Below are positions 42,926 to 54,402 of a stretch of DNA of 64,000 nt, piece after piece; position 1 is the stretch's first letter; every line of letters begins with the position of its first letter. A program made the position numbers and the translations under genes. A model generated the notes under the pieces. The model was given only the letters and a program-made list of their open reading frames with translations. It made no database searches and was not told the DNA's origin. The stretch comes from Zymoseptoria tritici IPO323 (taxonomy: Eukaryota; Ascomycota; Dothideomycetes; Mycosphaerellales; Mycosphaerellaceae), in the NCBI RefSeq assembly GCF_000219625.1, contig NC_018213.1:1110055-1174054 (forward strand), in the 5' to 3' direction.

Positions 42926-44722
42926 CGTGGCGCTGTGGGAGCGTTCGGATGAAATGGTGAATGTCTTAACACGGTCTCGTTTGGGTGCAGCGTGCAGTTC
43001 AGTGGAGATGGGCGGCAGTTCGAGCGGAGGTCTGGCGTAGGCCTGTCTTTGCTTTGGGTGTTACACTGAGTTTTCTACTGATCAATGGAGCTGAAATGTC
43101 AACAAAGAAATCTGTGTATTTGCGAAGATTGAGGAGGTCGGCCAAGTCGGCGTGCGCGCCACATTTAGCAACGTCGAGGCGTTTCGGCTGAGAACATTTC
43201 GTCACTGCTCGTTGCAGCACGCAGAAGGTTTTCTTGGCCAGCGAGTAAAGTTTGGCCAAAGGCACATGGTCACGAGACACATTCTGTGCCTGCAGCAGTT
43301 TTCCTTCTGCCGACATGCACTGGACACGGTCAAACAGCGTGCATACGTCAAAGCCTTTGTGCAACGGTGGCACAGTCGGGCGAGCACATTGTGATCAGAC
43401 CAGCGCGCGGCGTTTGAAGGCAAGACAGTTCTCAGCCATTGAGGCTCACAAGGAAGTCCTGGATGAGACTCTCCATCGGAAGGGATCACGCATCGAGTCC
43501 ACGGGTCGTCGCATGACTTGTTTTTGTGCGTGTACGACGTCAATTGTGGTGAAGTCGTCGATTGACTCGTCTCGATCCAGATGTCGCAGTGCTGCGATGA
43601 TCGGTTGCCTTCCGAGTTGAGGGCGTTGTTCGTGTTGGGCATCCAGGCACCAAGGATGGCCGGATGAGTCTTTTCGGATGATGTCAAGACTATCGCGTCG
43701 CATTCGTGTTGTGGTTTGTCAATAGTAAACAAGACCCCGGGACAACCAACGAAGCTATTGGAAGAGCGCATCGCAATTCCAGCGGAGTTTGCGCCTGGTG
43801 GTGGGCATGCTTCGTAGTCTGGTCAGATAGCGGCGCTGCATCAAAAGCGCATTTCTCACCAACGTCTGAAGCATTGCAATTCCGCTTTCGTCGCTGTTCT
43901 CACAGATCGGCAAAGGAGCGCGAGATCCAGGGCGACTGGGAAGTTGACAGCTGTCCAATCAGGCCCGACGGTTTTCCACGCTAGTCCGCGCTAGATCACG
44001 CCTTCCCTGTTCAAGGGTCCGTCAACCAAAACAACACGGCAAGCTCGGGGAACGTTCTCTCCATGCAACTTGCATCGCGTCGGGAAAGTACCCACGCCTC
44101 ATCCGCACTGCCTGAGACCGAATCTTCCACGACTTTACTTCACTTCTTCCACCACACCGCCGCCATCGCTCCCAAGGCGCATCGACCTGACACCCGCCCT
44201 GTTCCGCCCTTGCACCACCACACGATAGACACTCGTCGCGTCCGTCACATGTTTTGAGCTGTCAACATTCCTCGGCCAAGGGAATACCTAGACTCGCCCC
44301 CGAATCGGACAACAAGGACATCCATATCGCTTGTCAGATTGCGCGCGTCCCCTCATATGCCAATTGCGACAGCACAAACACCGATCTTCACGACCGTCCG
44401 AACGCGCCCATCGCATCGACCCACGACGTCCAATCTCACTCGAACCCCGTTGCCTGAGAGCAAGGAATCCAGGCACCACTCGAGTGAATAGCGACCCGCA
44501 CCGACCGCTCCGCATCGCGCGACACAATACACAATTCCATATTTGTAGGCGCACGACACCCACCCGCTTGACGCTTCGTCGACCACGCGCCGCCCAACCT
44601 GGCTCACTCGCAGCACTTCGTCTAAGAGGCCGACCACCGGCATGGAGTTGGAATATTCGCCGCGCCATACGGCCTGTGGTTCAATACACATGCTGTCACC
44701 GACACACCCACACAGCCCGCAG
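42926..44722. other. intergenic and long leader of the Wee1 gene
   Basis: No gene is supported. From about 44040 the plus strand is C-rich and reads like a long 5' untranslated leader. An ATG at 44642, in frame with the kinase, could add 27 residues. Confidence 0.5.
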
Positions 44723-47700
44723 ATGGACGGTTTTGCGACCCTCAGACAGATTCGTCGCTCACTCTCTCGTTCACCCTCGCGGCCGTCGCGCTACACACTG
44801 CTTGTCACGAAAGGTGATTCGACATCTCCCACCGCTCAAAACACTACCGCACCTCGATCGCCATCTGGACTGAGCCGCGCATTCAGCGCAGACTCGACAA
44901 ATTTGGACACACGATCGAAATCCTCCGGATCACGTTCTGGTCCGCTTCGCATGAAATCGCGCAGGACATCGCCTAACAGCCCACTTCGTCGCGCGCTTAG
45001 CGACAACACGAACCACGCCAACGCCAACCCCAGGTACTCCACACGCCGGAGTTCTACCGAAGACATTGACCAGGAGAACATGGACTGCTCAGAAGACTTG
45101 GTGAAGGCTGTGATAGAGTCACATTCTCCGTCTATCAAAATCGACTTTGCGAAACCAGGACCCGAGAAACTCCTGCAACCCGTCCTTCGTGAGCATGCCT
45201 CGCCGATGAAGTCCAGCCCTCTCAAGCGGAGCGATGGTGTAATGAACCTGGAAGCTGCTAGTCTCGGGAGTCCTCGATGCAGTAAGCGCCGAAGCTTACA
45301 CGGCGCATCATTTGGCAACGACTTCAGTGTGTTCGATCAGAGCTTTGATGGCGCGCAAGATGGTTCAGATTCCCCCGAGGAGAAGGAGAGGGAGAGGGAC
45401 CATGGTCCCATTTTCAACTGGACGGCAGCTGCGCCGCCATCACCACAAAGGAGACCGTTTAGTCTACGGAAGTCGACTCTGCAACAGCGTACTGGACCTG
45501 TTGCGCGCCGCAATTTATTTGCGGATTCGATGCGCGATGCGACCATGAGTCCTTCACACGCTCGAGCGCGGTCCAGATTCTCGTTGGATGGCGCTCTACC
45601 TCTCCGCAGCCCGGACCTGGAGTCTCCTTTCCGACGAGTCAATGCGAACGAGCCGCCCGTTCTGTTCCCTCCGCCAGCGCCGAAGCAGTACCAGTCGGCG
45701 CCGAAGCCACATCCGCTGTCGCACACGCTGACTCAATCATCCTCATTCTCTAGCATCGTTGACGATGATGACGCGACAATCACTTTTCCAGCAGAGCAAC
45801 CGCAACAACCAGAACCCGCGCGGCAAATCGATGAGCTCCCGAAACGACTGCAGGGCTTCTCAAAATCGCTGCCACTTGGTGCTCTCCGTCCACGGCATGG
45901 CGAATCTGTGGTCAACGGCCCCGAGGCGTACGCCACTCCTGACGGCTTTAAGATGGCCAAGCCGCTTCCACAAGCATTCATGTCAACCGGCTTGATCTCA
46001 AAGCGCAACCGTGACTTGGATGGAGCTCAAGGGTCACTATACTCGAGCACGCACATGCCAGATACGCCATCCAAGAAAGCACCACTTGTTCATATTGGAC
46101 CCGTCTCAGGACAGTCTGCGCTGGGCAAAGTCTCACAACCTTTGCACGAATTTGGCAGCCCAAGCACTCCATTCAACGGACGTGTGTCGAGGTTTGCTTC
46201 CGAGTCGTTTGGCCAAGGCGTCAGCATCTTCGGCTCCAAGGTCAACCAACCGCAGCTCACTCGAAGGAACAGCTTCCTTAGCATCGATGACGGAGATGAC
46301 ATGAGTGACTCTCCCACCAAGCACCTCGAGGCACAAACATCTGCAGACGATCTCCCTCCCACCCCGACCAAATCAATGTCCACGACGATTCGACCAGGTT
46401 CCAAAGGCGGCAAGAGCAATAGTCTGCGCAGCAGTCTTTTCGGACGAAGAGCGTCTATCGGACCAGACACATTCGCCTCTCCCGCAAACCGCGAGCACTC
46501 GCCACCAGCTGTCGAGGATGACTGTAAGTATATGCTCGACCAGTTCACGCCTTGTTTTCGGTCGGAGAAGGACGCAGACTGCGCCATCGATGATTCGCCC
46601 ATGCCATTTATCACGTTGACTGCTTCTACTGCAAATGCTTCTACCACCGCGAATGCTTTTGCTGCGAATGATTTTGCCAGCGCCTCGCCGTCATTGTTTC
46701 GGAGTCAGTCGATGCAAGCGCCGCAACGACTGAGAACGCCATCGCCAATCGCAAAAAGATCGTTTCGGTCTTTCCCCTTGTTGGACGCGCAGCTCAGTCC
46801 GCAACGCAGTCCACATACTAAACATCATTCTCTACCAGCACCAATACCCAGTCCGATCACGATTCGCAGAGATGACGGCAAGAAGACTCCGAATACTCCT
46901 CAAGAATCCTTTACTCCACCGGACCCAAGCAGCTTGTCAATCTCGGTCGAGCATCGCGTGTCGCTGTCTTTGAACAGTTCCAGCTTCCCTCCGGCCACGC
47001 CTACCGGTCCACGAGGAGACTCATTCGGCATCAGCATCGGCCAGAGCCATGCTTCATCTGGATACTTCGGCAACGACGTCGACACGGCACTCACCACTCG
47101 CTTTGGTCACGTCCAGCCCTTCGGCGTGGGTGAGTTCTCACAAGTCTACAAGGTGTCGAAGCCACTTGCTGGTGGCCCGTCGGCTGTGCGACACAAGCTC
47201 AGCCCGGGCAACAAGGTCTGGGCGGTCAAGAAGTCTCGCAAGCCGTACACTGGAGTCAAGGACCGCCAGCGTAAGATGCAGGAAGTGCAAATCCTCAAAT
47301 CGCTTCACGGTCATGAACACATCCTCGAGCTCGTCGACGAGTGGGAGGTTAAGAACCACCTATACATCCAGACGGAGTACTGTGAGAACGGCAACCTCAA
47401 AGACTTCTTGCAACAAACCGGCTTCAAAGGTCGTCTCGACGATTTCCGCATCTGGAAGATTCTCCTTGAACTCTCTCAAGGCATCAAATCTATACACGAT
47501 GCCAACTTCATTCACCTCGATCTGAAGCCCGCCAACATCTTCATCGACTGGGAAGGCGTGCTCAAAATTGGCGACTTCGGTCTGGCATCCACCTGGCCCG
47601 CTCCACACGGCCTTGACGGCGAAGGCGACCGCGAATACATCGGTCCCGAAGTCCTCTCTGGCCGCTTCGACAAACCCGCCGACATCTTCTCCTTGGGTAT

Positions 47701-48307
47701 GATCATGCTGGAGATTGCCGGCAACATCGTGCTTCCTGACAACGGCGCGTCCTGGCAACGCCTCCGAACAGGCGATCTGTCTGACCTCCCTTCTCTCACC
47801 TGGAGCTCCGACTCAACCCTCGTGCGCGACCCTTCTGGTGATCCTGTAGAGCTGCTGAACGAGTCTACCGACTCCCTCTGCGCATCCTACAATGGCGACA
47901 ATGATGACAGCGACCTTTCCTTTCTCCGGCCTGCTGCCGCCAACAACATCTCTCACCACCATCAACAGCACCAGCACTCCGCGGACAAACTCGTCCGCTC
48001 GCAAGACTTGTCCCAACCACCGCATTTCATGGTGCATTCGGACGACCCGGAAGCGCTGGATAAAATCGTGCAGTGGATGATTCGCCCGGATCCGGACGCG
48101 AGACCGATGGTCGATGCGTTGCTTGCTGCGGGCGGAGTGAGGTGGGTTGAGGAGAGACGACGTGCAGGCGCGACGGTCTACGAAGGGAATTGGGGTCCGG
48201 CGGATGATGTTCTGAATCATGGGATGGAAGAGGTGGATGGTGGAGGATTTGGGTTGGGACTGATGGGAGGTGCTGGAGGAGAGGATGTGGAGATGTTGGA
48301 TATTTGA
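44723..48307 (+). CDS. wee1: Wee1-type mitotic inhibitor kinase
   Basis: About 1,194 residues from ATG 44723 (MDGFATLRQIRRSLSRSPS); an in-frame ATG at 44642 is an alternative start. Wee1 phosphorylates the cyclin-dependent kinase on a tyrosine to delay mitosis. The long Ser/Pro-rich N-terminus has many potential phosphorylation sites. The kinase domain begins near residue 796: FGVGEFSQVYKV, VWAVKKSRKPYTG, ILELVDEWEVKNHLYIQTEY, HLDLKPANIFI (catalytic Asp), IGDFGLA, and the Wee1-like EGDREYIGPE in place of APE. GT at 46524 and AG at 46577 flank a 54-base stretch that could be an in-frame intron. A long His/Gln-rich insert lies near the end of the domain. Confidence 0.93.
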   Translation: MDGFATLRQIRRSLSRSPSRPSRYTLLVTKGDSTSPTAQNTTAPRSPSGLSRAFSADSTNLDTRSKSSGSRSGPLRMKSRRTSPNSPLRRALSDNTNHANANPRYSTRRSSTEDIDQENMDCSEDLVKAVIESHSPSIKIDFAKPGPEKLLQPVLREHASPMKSSPLKRSDGVMNLEAASLGSPRCSKRRSLHGASFGNDFSVFDQSFDGAQDGSDSPEEKERERDHGPIFNWTAAAPPSPQRRPFSLRKSTLQQRTGPVARRNLFADSMRDATMSPSHARARSRFSLDGALPLRSPDLESPFRRVNANEPPVLFPPPAPKQYQSAPKPHPLSHTLTQSSSFSSIVDDDDATITFPAEQPQQPEPARQIDELPKRLQGFSKSLPLGALRPRHGESVVNGPEAYATPDGFKMAKPLPQAFMSTGLISKRNRDLDGAQGSLYSSTHMPDTPSKKAPLVHIGPVSGQSALGKVSQPLHEFGSPSTPFNGRVSRFASESFGQGVSIFGSKVNQPQLTRRNSFLSIDDGDDMSDSPTKHLEAQTSADDLPPTPTKSMSTTIRPGSKGGKSNSLRSSLFGRRASIGPDTFASPANREHSPPAVEDDCKYMLDQFTPCFRSEKDADCAIDDSPMPFITLTASTANASTTANAFAANDFASASPSLFRSQSMQAPQRLRTPSPIAKRSFRSFPLLDAQLSPQRSPHTKHHSLPAPIPSPITIRRDDGKKTPNTPQESFTPPDPSSLSISVEHRVSLSLNSSSFPPATPTGPRGDSFGISIGQSHASSGYFGNDVDTALTTRFGHVQPFGVGEFSQVYKVSKPLAGGPSAVRHKLSPGNKVWAVKKSRKPYTGVKDRQRKMQEVQILKSLHGHEHILELVDEWEVKNHLYIQTEYCENGNLKDFLQQTGFKGRLDDFRIWKILLELSQGIKSIHDANFIHLDLKPANIFIDWEGVLKIGDFGLASTWPAPHGLDGEGDREYIGPEVLSGRFDKPADIFSLGMIMLEIAGNIVLPDNGASWQRLRTGDLSDLPSLTWSSDSTLVRDPSGDPVELLNESTDSLCASYNGDNDDSDLSFLRPAAANNISHHHQQHQHSADKLVRSQDLSQPPHFMVHSDDPEALDKIVQWMIRPDPDARPMVDALLAAGGVRWVEERRRAGATVYEGNWGPADDVLNHGMEEVDGGGFGLGLMGGAGGEDVEMLDI

Positions 48308-50774
48308 GTGTGTCGAGGAAGTGGGAAGGGAGGAAGTGGGCAAGGGAGGTGGTTCCCTTGCTGTTGTGGTGTGGTTTCACGGAAATGGAGCAAGGGGTGG
48401 ACAGGGTGGTTACTTTGCTTATGGGCGAGTATTGTTTCTTCAGCGAGCGCATGCATCACGACACTTATGAACGAATCATGGGAATGGGAATGGAAAGGGA
48501 CAAAGGCCAGGGGCACAAGGGAAGAGGCAAGGGCATCGGGCGAAATTCGATGATGATGGACGACCATGAACGAGCATTGGTATTCAATGTGTATACCTTA
48601 CCTTGTTTCGGGAAGATGAAGTGGTATAGCTAGCCTACTATACTGATATGGATTCGTCGTCATCATCAACAAACATCAAATCATTCTCGTCTGTCGTTTC
48701 GACCAACGTTCACATCAGGTCGTCGACTCGTCGTGCCCCTTACCTTCTGCGACGCGGTGTGCTTATTTTCTTCCTTGTACCATCTCCCGCTCCACGCAAT
48801 GCTCGGCAGAGGGAGTGTCACGACCGACGCATCTAGGTGATGTTTCATACACGAGCATGTGCGGACCCGTGGACCGGGACGGGTGGGCATTGTATGGTTG
48901 GGAGCGTGGGACTTGTGCGTGGGTGAGACGTGAGGAGCCTCGTCCTGCCAGACCCGAGGCTTTATTACCTCCCTGCTTCCGCTCAAACTGCACCGTCCAA
49001 GCCAGGCGAAAGCTGTACAGAGAAGGATGCGCGAGGTGTTGGGGAGCTTGGCATTGGAACCCGTTCTGTGATGACAACATGGTCCTGGCGATAATGTGTT
49101 TCCCTGTTATCGCTTACATTTCACTAGACAAAGTGTACGTAGGTAGCTTGGAGCGTGCAGTTTGAGCGGCAGGATAGAGGGACCTTCATTCGAATCGTCT
49201 GGATATGCTCGCCTCAGGCATGCAGAAAAGTCGAGCAAGCACACAGTGGGCACACTCCCGGTTCATCTTCTCCGCTGTCATCTCCAGCCCTGCGTCTATA
49301 GCAGGTTTTGTTGGCCCGAATTGCCTACTTGGGAAGACGCGCCGGTGGAAGCAGGGAATCGACTTACTTCTCACCCCGCTGAGCATGATGAACGATGTCT
49401 TCCTCGTTTGTGGCGCGAATCAAAGTGTGGCACGTCAGATCGGGTGAAGTGTGGCACGTCACAGAGGTTGGGGGTTTGCATGTGATGGGAGTGTCAGCTT
49501 GCTTGCTTTTTGTCGTTGTTGTTGTTGTTGTTTGCGTTGCTGGCGATGTTCCTTGCCGGCGTGGGAGGGATGCTTGCGTGAGGCGGTGTGCTGGTTCGAA
49601 TCGTCGTGTCAAGTGTCAAAAGCGCGGTTCCCAACTTCCCATCGTTGATGATGTGGCTGAGGCCTTGTGAGCATATCCGCGGATCTGGGATGGAGCTAGA
49701 GTAGGCGAGTTTCCGACGGGAGAATGAATGTGTCGAGTACTCGCGATCTGGGAGTCGCTTCGAATAGGCGGAAGAGGTCGTATACGAAGCTGACGGCATG
49801 AGTCGCTCAACATGCTCTTCAATCGCATGTACAAGTGTATGATGTTACATAAAAGTAAGCAAGAGAGATCCCATCCTCTTGTTCGGGTCTTTCTTCGGTG
49901 TCGATAGTTCTATGCCGAGGACGGAAGCGCGGAAGGAAGGAACGTGGTCCGATTTGCCAGCGTTCCTGAATTACGCCTCTTTCGTCGCCATGACTGATCA
50001 TGGAGAGAGATGAGGAGAGACCGAGAGAGGAGGAGAGATCGGAAGAGATGGCCGTGGAAGAATGCATTTCCTCTTCGTCAGAACTGCAAGGCCTTGTTCG
50101 TTCGTACAGCATTACATCCAACTCACCCGGGGATTGCACAGATCAGGCTGTTGTGACGAGTCGAATCCACCATCTCTCTCGTCCGGCGCCTTGTCTTTGT
50201 TCCGCTTTGAACCTGGTCCCCTGGCACTGACACGACGACACTACCGTTCTCTTCGCGTTCACACATTTCGACCTGTTTCTTTCCACAACATTACACCACC
50301 TCTCACCACCGCGATCACTCTTACCCTCGCCGAAACTGCCGACATCGACTGCGCGATCCGACTCGACGAACATCCTCCATCCCGAAGCCGAATCCGATCG
50401 TCATTCCAACGCCAGCGCGACCTTGCTCTCACGATACCTTACACCGCATTGTCGCCAGCGTTTCTCCGTGCCCAACAGTGTTCCCAGTCTAACACCGTTC
50501 CCAAATTCGACACCCGTGCGACTCGCGCCGCCTCTCGCCGGATCGGCCGCTCAAGCCGTGCCACCATAGGCTGCATACAGCAAGCACCCTTGCTCGTCGG
50601 ACTCGATCAGTGGCTTGACCTGACAACGCATGCACTGTCCTGTTTGCTAAAATCGGTCATGGATTTCGCGTGATGACAACTGCTCCAATCGAATATTGCG
50701 CGCCATGGGACTGATCATACTTGGGGAAACCGGACCAACAAAGCAGAACGATTACGACAATAAAAGAAGACGTC
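48308..50774. other. 2.5-kb intergenic region with a GTT microsatellite
   Basis: No gene is supported. A short GTT run lies at 49515-49531. A 203-codon frame at 50062-50673 is biased like leader sequence and has no domain. Confidence 0.45.
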
Positions 50775-53441
50775 ATGGCGAACAATAGCAACAAGGACAC
50801 CTCTGTGGAGTTTCGCTCGCTGAGCGGACAGATCGAGACCGCTGAACCAACGGCGAGTGCTGCGAATGCGAATGCGGTGAAGAAGGGAACGGATAAGACG
50901 CCACCTGCTGGTGGGAATACACCTACACTGAGGAAGTCGTCGTCTACAACACTTGCTGCGAAAGTCCCATCACCCGCGACTGGACAGAGCCCACACACTT
51001 CACGAAATGCATCCCCGACACGAAAGGAGAAGCCCACCACACTACCGACTGGATTGTCTACCACACCTTCTGCCGCAGCCATACAACGAGCGCTATCCGC
51101 TTCAAGCGTGCCACAACTACAACCCCAATCATTACAGTCGCAAACACAAGGCACATCGGTGACGGAAGCGGTCTCCAAGTTGGCGAGACCAGTAAAGAGT
51201 GCGACTGCATCGGGAGATACCACACCACAATGGCCGATCTCTCCTCGAGTAAAATCACCACCTCCTTCGGGAGCGAGCTCACGACGAGGTTCGACAAAGA
51301 AACTTGATGCGCCTGCGATCCAGGTGATCGGCGCTCCGCCATCGAATGGCACGCCGACCGCTTCAAGACAGGCCAGCGCAGAAGGCGCAAAGATGGAATC
51401 CCAATTGCAGGCCCCTCCGCCGCCAAAGGTTCCGTCCCGAGGTCCTAGTGGGAAATCGGTACTGGAGACAGTGCAGGAGAATGCATCAGATTCGTTGGAG
51501 CCAAGTCCCGCAGCTGCCCAGGCTACCGCCGACTTGAAACCTCTCACAAAGATTTCTGGACCAGAGAAGTCTGTCAGTCGGAGAGGTTCCAAGGCTGATC
51601 TGGAGCGGACACCCGGCGAAAGTGGAAGCGAATCTCCAGGCAGCAAAAGCGATGGCACAAACCGCGGTCGACGCAATTCTGGAGCGAATAGCGCCACCGC
51701 TGCTCCTGCGCCGCGAACGAAAAGCACTACAGCGAAACCGAACCATGGCAGCTCGTCCACAAAAACACGGCCTGGCGATGTAAAGCAAGGCATGACTGTG
51801 GAGACGGAGACTGTGCAAAGTATTCCTCAATCAGCAATTGCTGCTGCTGGTGATCGATCCGGTGGGCTGCGAGCGGACCACGGAGGAAGTGTCAAGCAGA
51901 AGCCGAGCAGTGAGACCATCAGACCGAAAAAGGAGAGAAAGAAGGCGGAGAGAAAAACTAGGAGTGTCAATCAAGGCACTGCCACAACGAAAGCGGACTT
52001 GTTCGAAGCTCGCGTGGCAAATGCTGTGGAAGAGGCTAACAGTTCGGACTCGGACGAAACGTTTGTCTACGAGTCGAATCCAGCGCCAGAGCCACAGCGA
52101 CGGCAGCGCCACCACTCTCGCACGCCAAGTGTAACGTCCTCACACAGCATGGCCGGAGAGCAACGTGGAGCGATTCGAAACTATGGAGACGTTTTCGACG
52201 AACGAAGAGTTGGTGGTAAACGGAGCATGAAGTTCTCGTCCAATCCGTACAACGATCACGATAGTCCCGAGAGCAACAATGGCACCGTTCGCTCTCACAC
52301 ACCTCGACATATCGGCCGACATGGGCGCGGCGCATACCACTCTGCCAACCATGATCCAGATTCTCCTTTCACACAAGCCTCGAAACTTCGTAATCAGCAC
52401 CTCCCCAATGGACGATCACGACCCAACTCTCCGAAAAGTCCGCAGAGTATGAACTTCAGATCAGGGCCACTTTTCACGTCCAACAGAAAGCAGGAGCACC
52501 CCTACGACTTCGATACAGAACAAAACGCAGATGATGAACGAACGCCGCTGATGGGAACTGTACGGACGCCGAGAAGACATGTCTCTCGATTCTCCAACAG
52601 CGCAAGCCACACCATGATGGACGACTACGAATTCGAGAGTAGAGGCAACCGACTGTGGTGTTTCACGGGGCGAGCAGGTGCATGTGTACTCACGACAATC
52701 ATGCTTATCCTGGTGGTTGTTGCCGCCGTCTTCTTTGTTTTCGCTAGCAACCGACCTTTGCAAGACGTCCAAATCCATCGAATCCAAAACGTCCTGGCTA
52801 GCGAGCAGGAATTGATGCTGGATCTCTTCGTGGGCGCCATCAACCCCAACACCCTCGCCATTTCCATCAGTGAAATGGACATCAACGTCTTCGCTAAGAG
52901 CAAACATGTCGGTGCTGGCCACAATGACCGCGCTACTGATCGTCGCACCAAGCGCCGACGAAGTGGCTCCAACGCCAACCCGAACCCCATCCAGGAGCCC
53001 GACGGCCACTGGCGCAACCCGAACGACCCCGTGCATCACTCCAACCCCGACTCTGAAACCGACGCGCAAACCATGCTGCTTGGTCGCATCTTTCACTTCG
53101 ACCAAGCCCTCTCCTTTCCCGCCTCACCTCTTTCCCTCACCGAGCACAAATCTTCCGGCCAGTTGCGCCTTACGCGGCCGGGCAACAAGACCGAAGCAGG
53201 AGGCAGCGCGCGCTGGGAAGAGGTGATTCAGTACCCGTTTGAGTTGATCGTGAGGGGCGTGTTGAAGTATCAGTTGCCCATCTCCGCGAGGGTGCAGAGT
53301 GCTGCTGTCGGGGCGAAGGTTATGGTGCATCCGGAGGAAGGGCTGACCTCGAGGGGCAGTATGAGAGTTGAGCCGGTTGATGAGGGGGAGAAGTGGGAGT
53401 GGATTGAATGGCCAGAGGAGGTGGAGGATAAGCAGGAATGA
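50775..53441 (+). CDS. VAC7: Vac7-like vacuolar membrane protein
   Basis: Single exon, 888 residues from ATG 50775. Vac7 is a vacuole membrane activator of the Fab1 kinase that makes PtdIns(3,5)P2. The first 600 residues are Ser/Pro/Thr-rich and disordered. Conserved parts follow: DETFVYESNPAP, a RHSRTPSVTSSHS-like stretch, DERTPLMGTVRTPRR, then GNRLWCFTGRAG leading into one transmembrane helix (about 635-658, LTTIMLILVVVAAVFFVFA). The lumenal part starts NRPLQDVQIHRIQNVLASEQ and has LDLFVGAINPNTLAISISEMD, which resembles LEA-type fold regions in this family. A Lys-rich, Ser-rich N-terminus supports cytosolic orientation. Confidence 0.88.
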   Translation: MANNSNKDTSVEFRSLSGQIETAEPTASAANANAVKKGTDKTPPAGGNTPTLRKSSSTTLAAKVPSPATGQSPHTSRNASPTRKEKPTTLPTGLSTTPSAAAIQRALSASSVPQLQPQSLQSQTQGTSVTEAVSKLARPVKSATASGDTTPQWPISPRVKSPPPSGASSRRGSTKKLDAPAIQVIGAPPSNGTPTASRQASAEGAKMESQLQAPPPPKVPSRGPSGKSVLETVQENASDSLEPSPAAAQATADLKPLTKISGPEKSVSRRGSKADLERTPGESGSESPGSKSDGTNRGRRNSGANSATAAPAPRTKSTTAKPNHGSSSTKTRPGDVKQGMTVETETVQSIPQSAIAAAGDRSGGLRADHGGSVKQKPSSETIRPKKERKKAERKTRSVNQGTATTKADLFEARVANAVEEANSSDSDETFVYESNPAPEPQRRQRHHSRTPSVTSSHSMAGEQRGAIRNYGDVFDERRVGGKRSMKFSSNPYNDHDSPESNNGTVRSHTPRHIGRHGRGAYHSANHDPDSPFTQASKLRNQHLPNGRSRPNSPKSPQSMNFRSGPLFTSNRKQEHPYDFDTEQNADDERTPLMGTVRTPRRHVSRFSNSASHTMMDDYEFESRGNRLWCFTGRAGACVLTTIMLILVVVAAVFFVFASNRPLQDVQIHRIQNVLASEQELMLDLFVGAINPNTLAISISEMDINVFAKSKHVGAGHNDRATDRRTKRRRSGSNANPNPIQEPDGHWRNPNDPVHHSNPDSETDAQTMLLGRIFHFDQALSFPASPLSLTEHKSSGQLRLTRPGNKTEAGGSARWEEVIQYPFELIVRGVLKYQLPISARVQSAAVGAKVMVHPEEGLTSRGSMRVEPVDEGEKWEWIEWPEEVEDKQE

Positions 53442-54402
53442 TGGACGGGTGGAGGTGTGGGATTATTTGGCATACCTTGGTTTGAGGCTGGAATTTTGGA
53501 TGTTCAGCGTTTTAGCGAAGGACTTTTGACTGGTTGACTGGAAGGAGTTCAGGAGGGTAGAGCTTGGAGGAGTCGGGTTACGCGGCGGACACCGCATCTA
53601 CTTTGTCTGGCATGAGTCGGGAATTTGGGAAGGAGAGGAGGAACAGGGCAGGTGACACAGACGCAAGAGATTGATTATTCCGACAAGAAGAATAAATTGG
53701 ATTTCTACCGCATCTACAGTCTTGAGCGTGCTGAAGGTGAATAAGAGATCTTTACCACAAGTATCGCAACGGTCCCGCTCAGACTGCACCGCTCGACCTG
53801 TCTTTCTCAGGTTTGGATTGTGCAGTCCAAGCAGGAGAAATGGGAGAAACAGAAGGTAAATGCCTTTGACTGCAGTCTATCGCTCTCATGGAACCAGTCT
53901 TGGCAGAGATGATTCTTCCACGGACACTACCTCCTTCTCAAGGGCGCTCCTTCCAGAAGCTCGAACGAACTCGGTGTGCAGGTGCGGAATCCCGAGCTTT
54001 AGGTGTGAAGCTCAGACACCTACAAATTTCACACCACTACAGCTCCCTTTGTCTCTCCACCATCATCTGCGTTACCATTAGTTCTCCGCCCTCTGCGCGC
54101 TCTCATCTCGTGCCACAGATGAGCCTCACTCTTGTGTACGTGGCTCGCTCAGCCCATTATGCAGCCGAGCTCTGCAGCGTTACGACGCCGCGCTCTCTTT
54201 GGAGCTCTACCAAGAACGTGGACTTGGCTTTTGTGCGACCTCGTTATCTCAGCCTCAAGCATGTCTCTGAGGGAGGTCGCCCATGATTTCCTCAGGAGAA
54301 ATCTTGACAACAACTATGTGACAGACTGGCACTCGTCCGCTGAGAATCAGGAGGCTTCATCCACTGTCGAGCTGCATCGGTGTGCAAGGAACCAACGTGA
54401 CC
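53442..54402. other. intergenic, no supported gene
   Basis: 3' flank of the Vac7-like gene and promoter of the DUF3176 gene. Frames upstream of 54403 use non-ATG starts and are not supported. Confidence 0.5.

Noticed and set aside
49590..49615. GGTTCGAATC, a tRNA T-loop-like string
   Set aside because: The flanking bases do not form a T stem, and no acceptor or anticodon arm can be drawn upstream.
50062..50673. 203-codon frame before the Vac7-like gene
   Set aside because: Low-information, Ser/Arg/Pro-rich translation with no domain; it fits a C-rich leader region.
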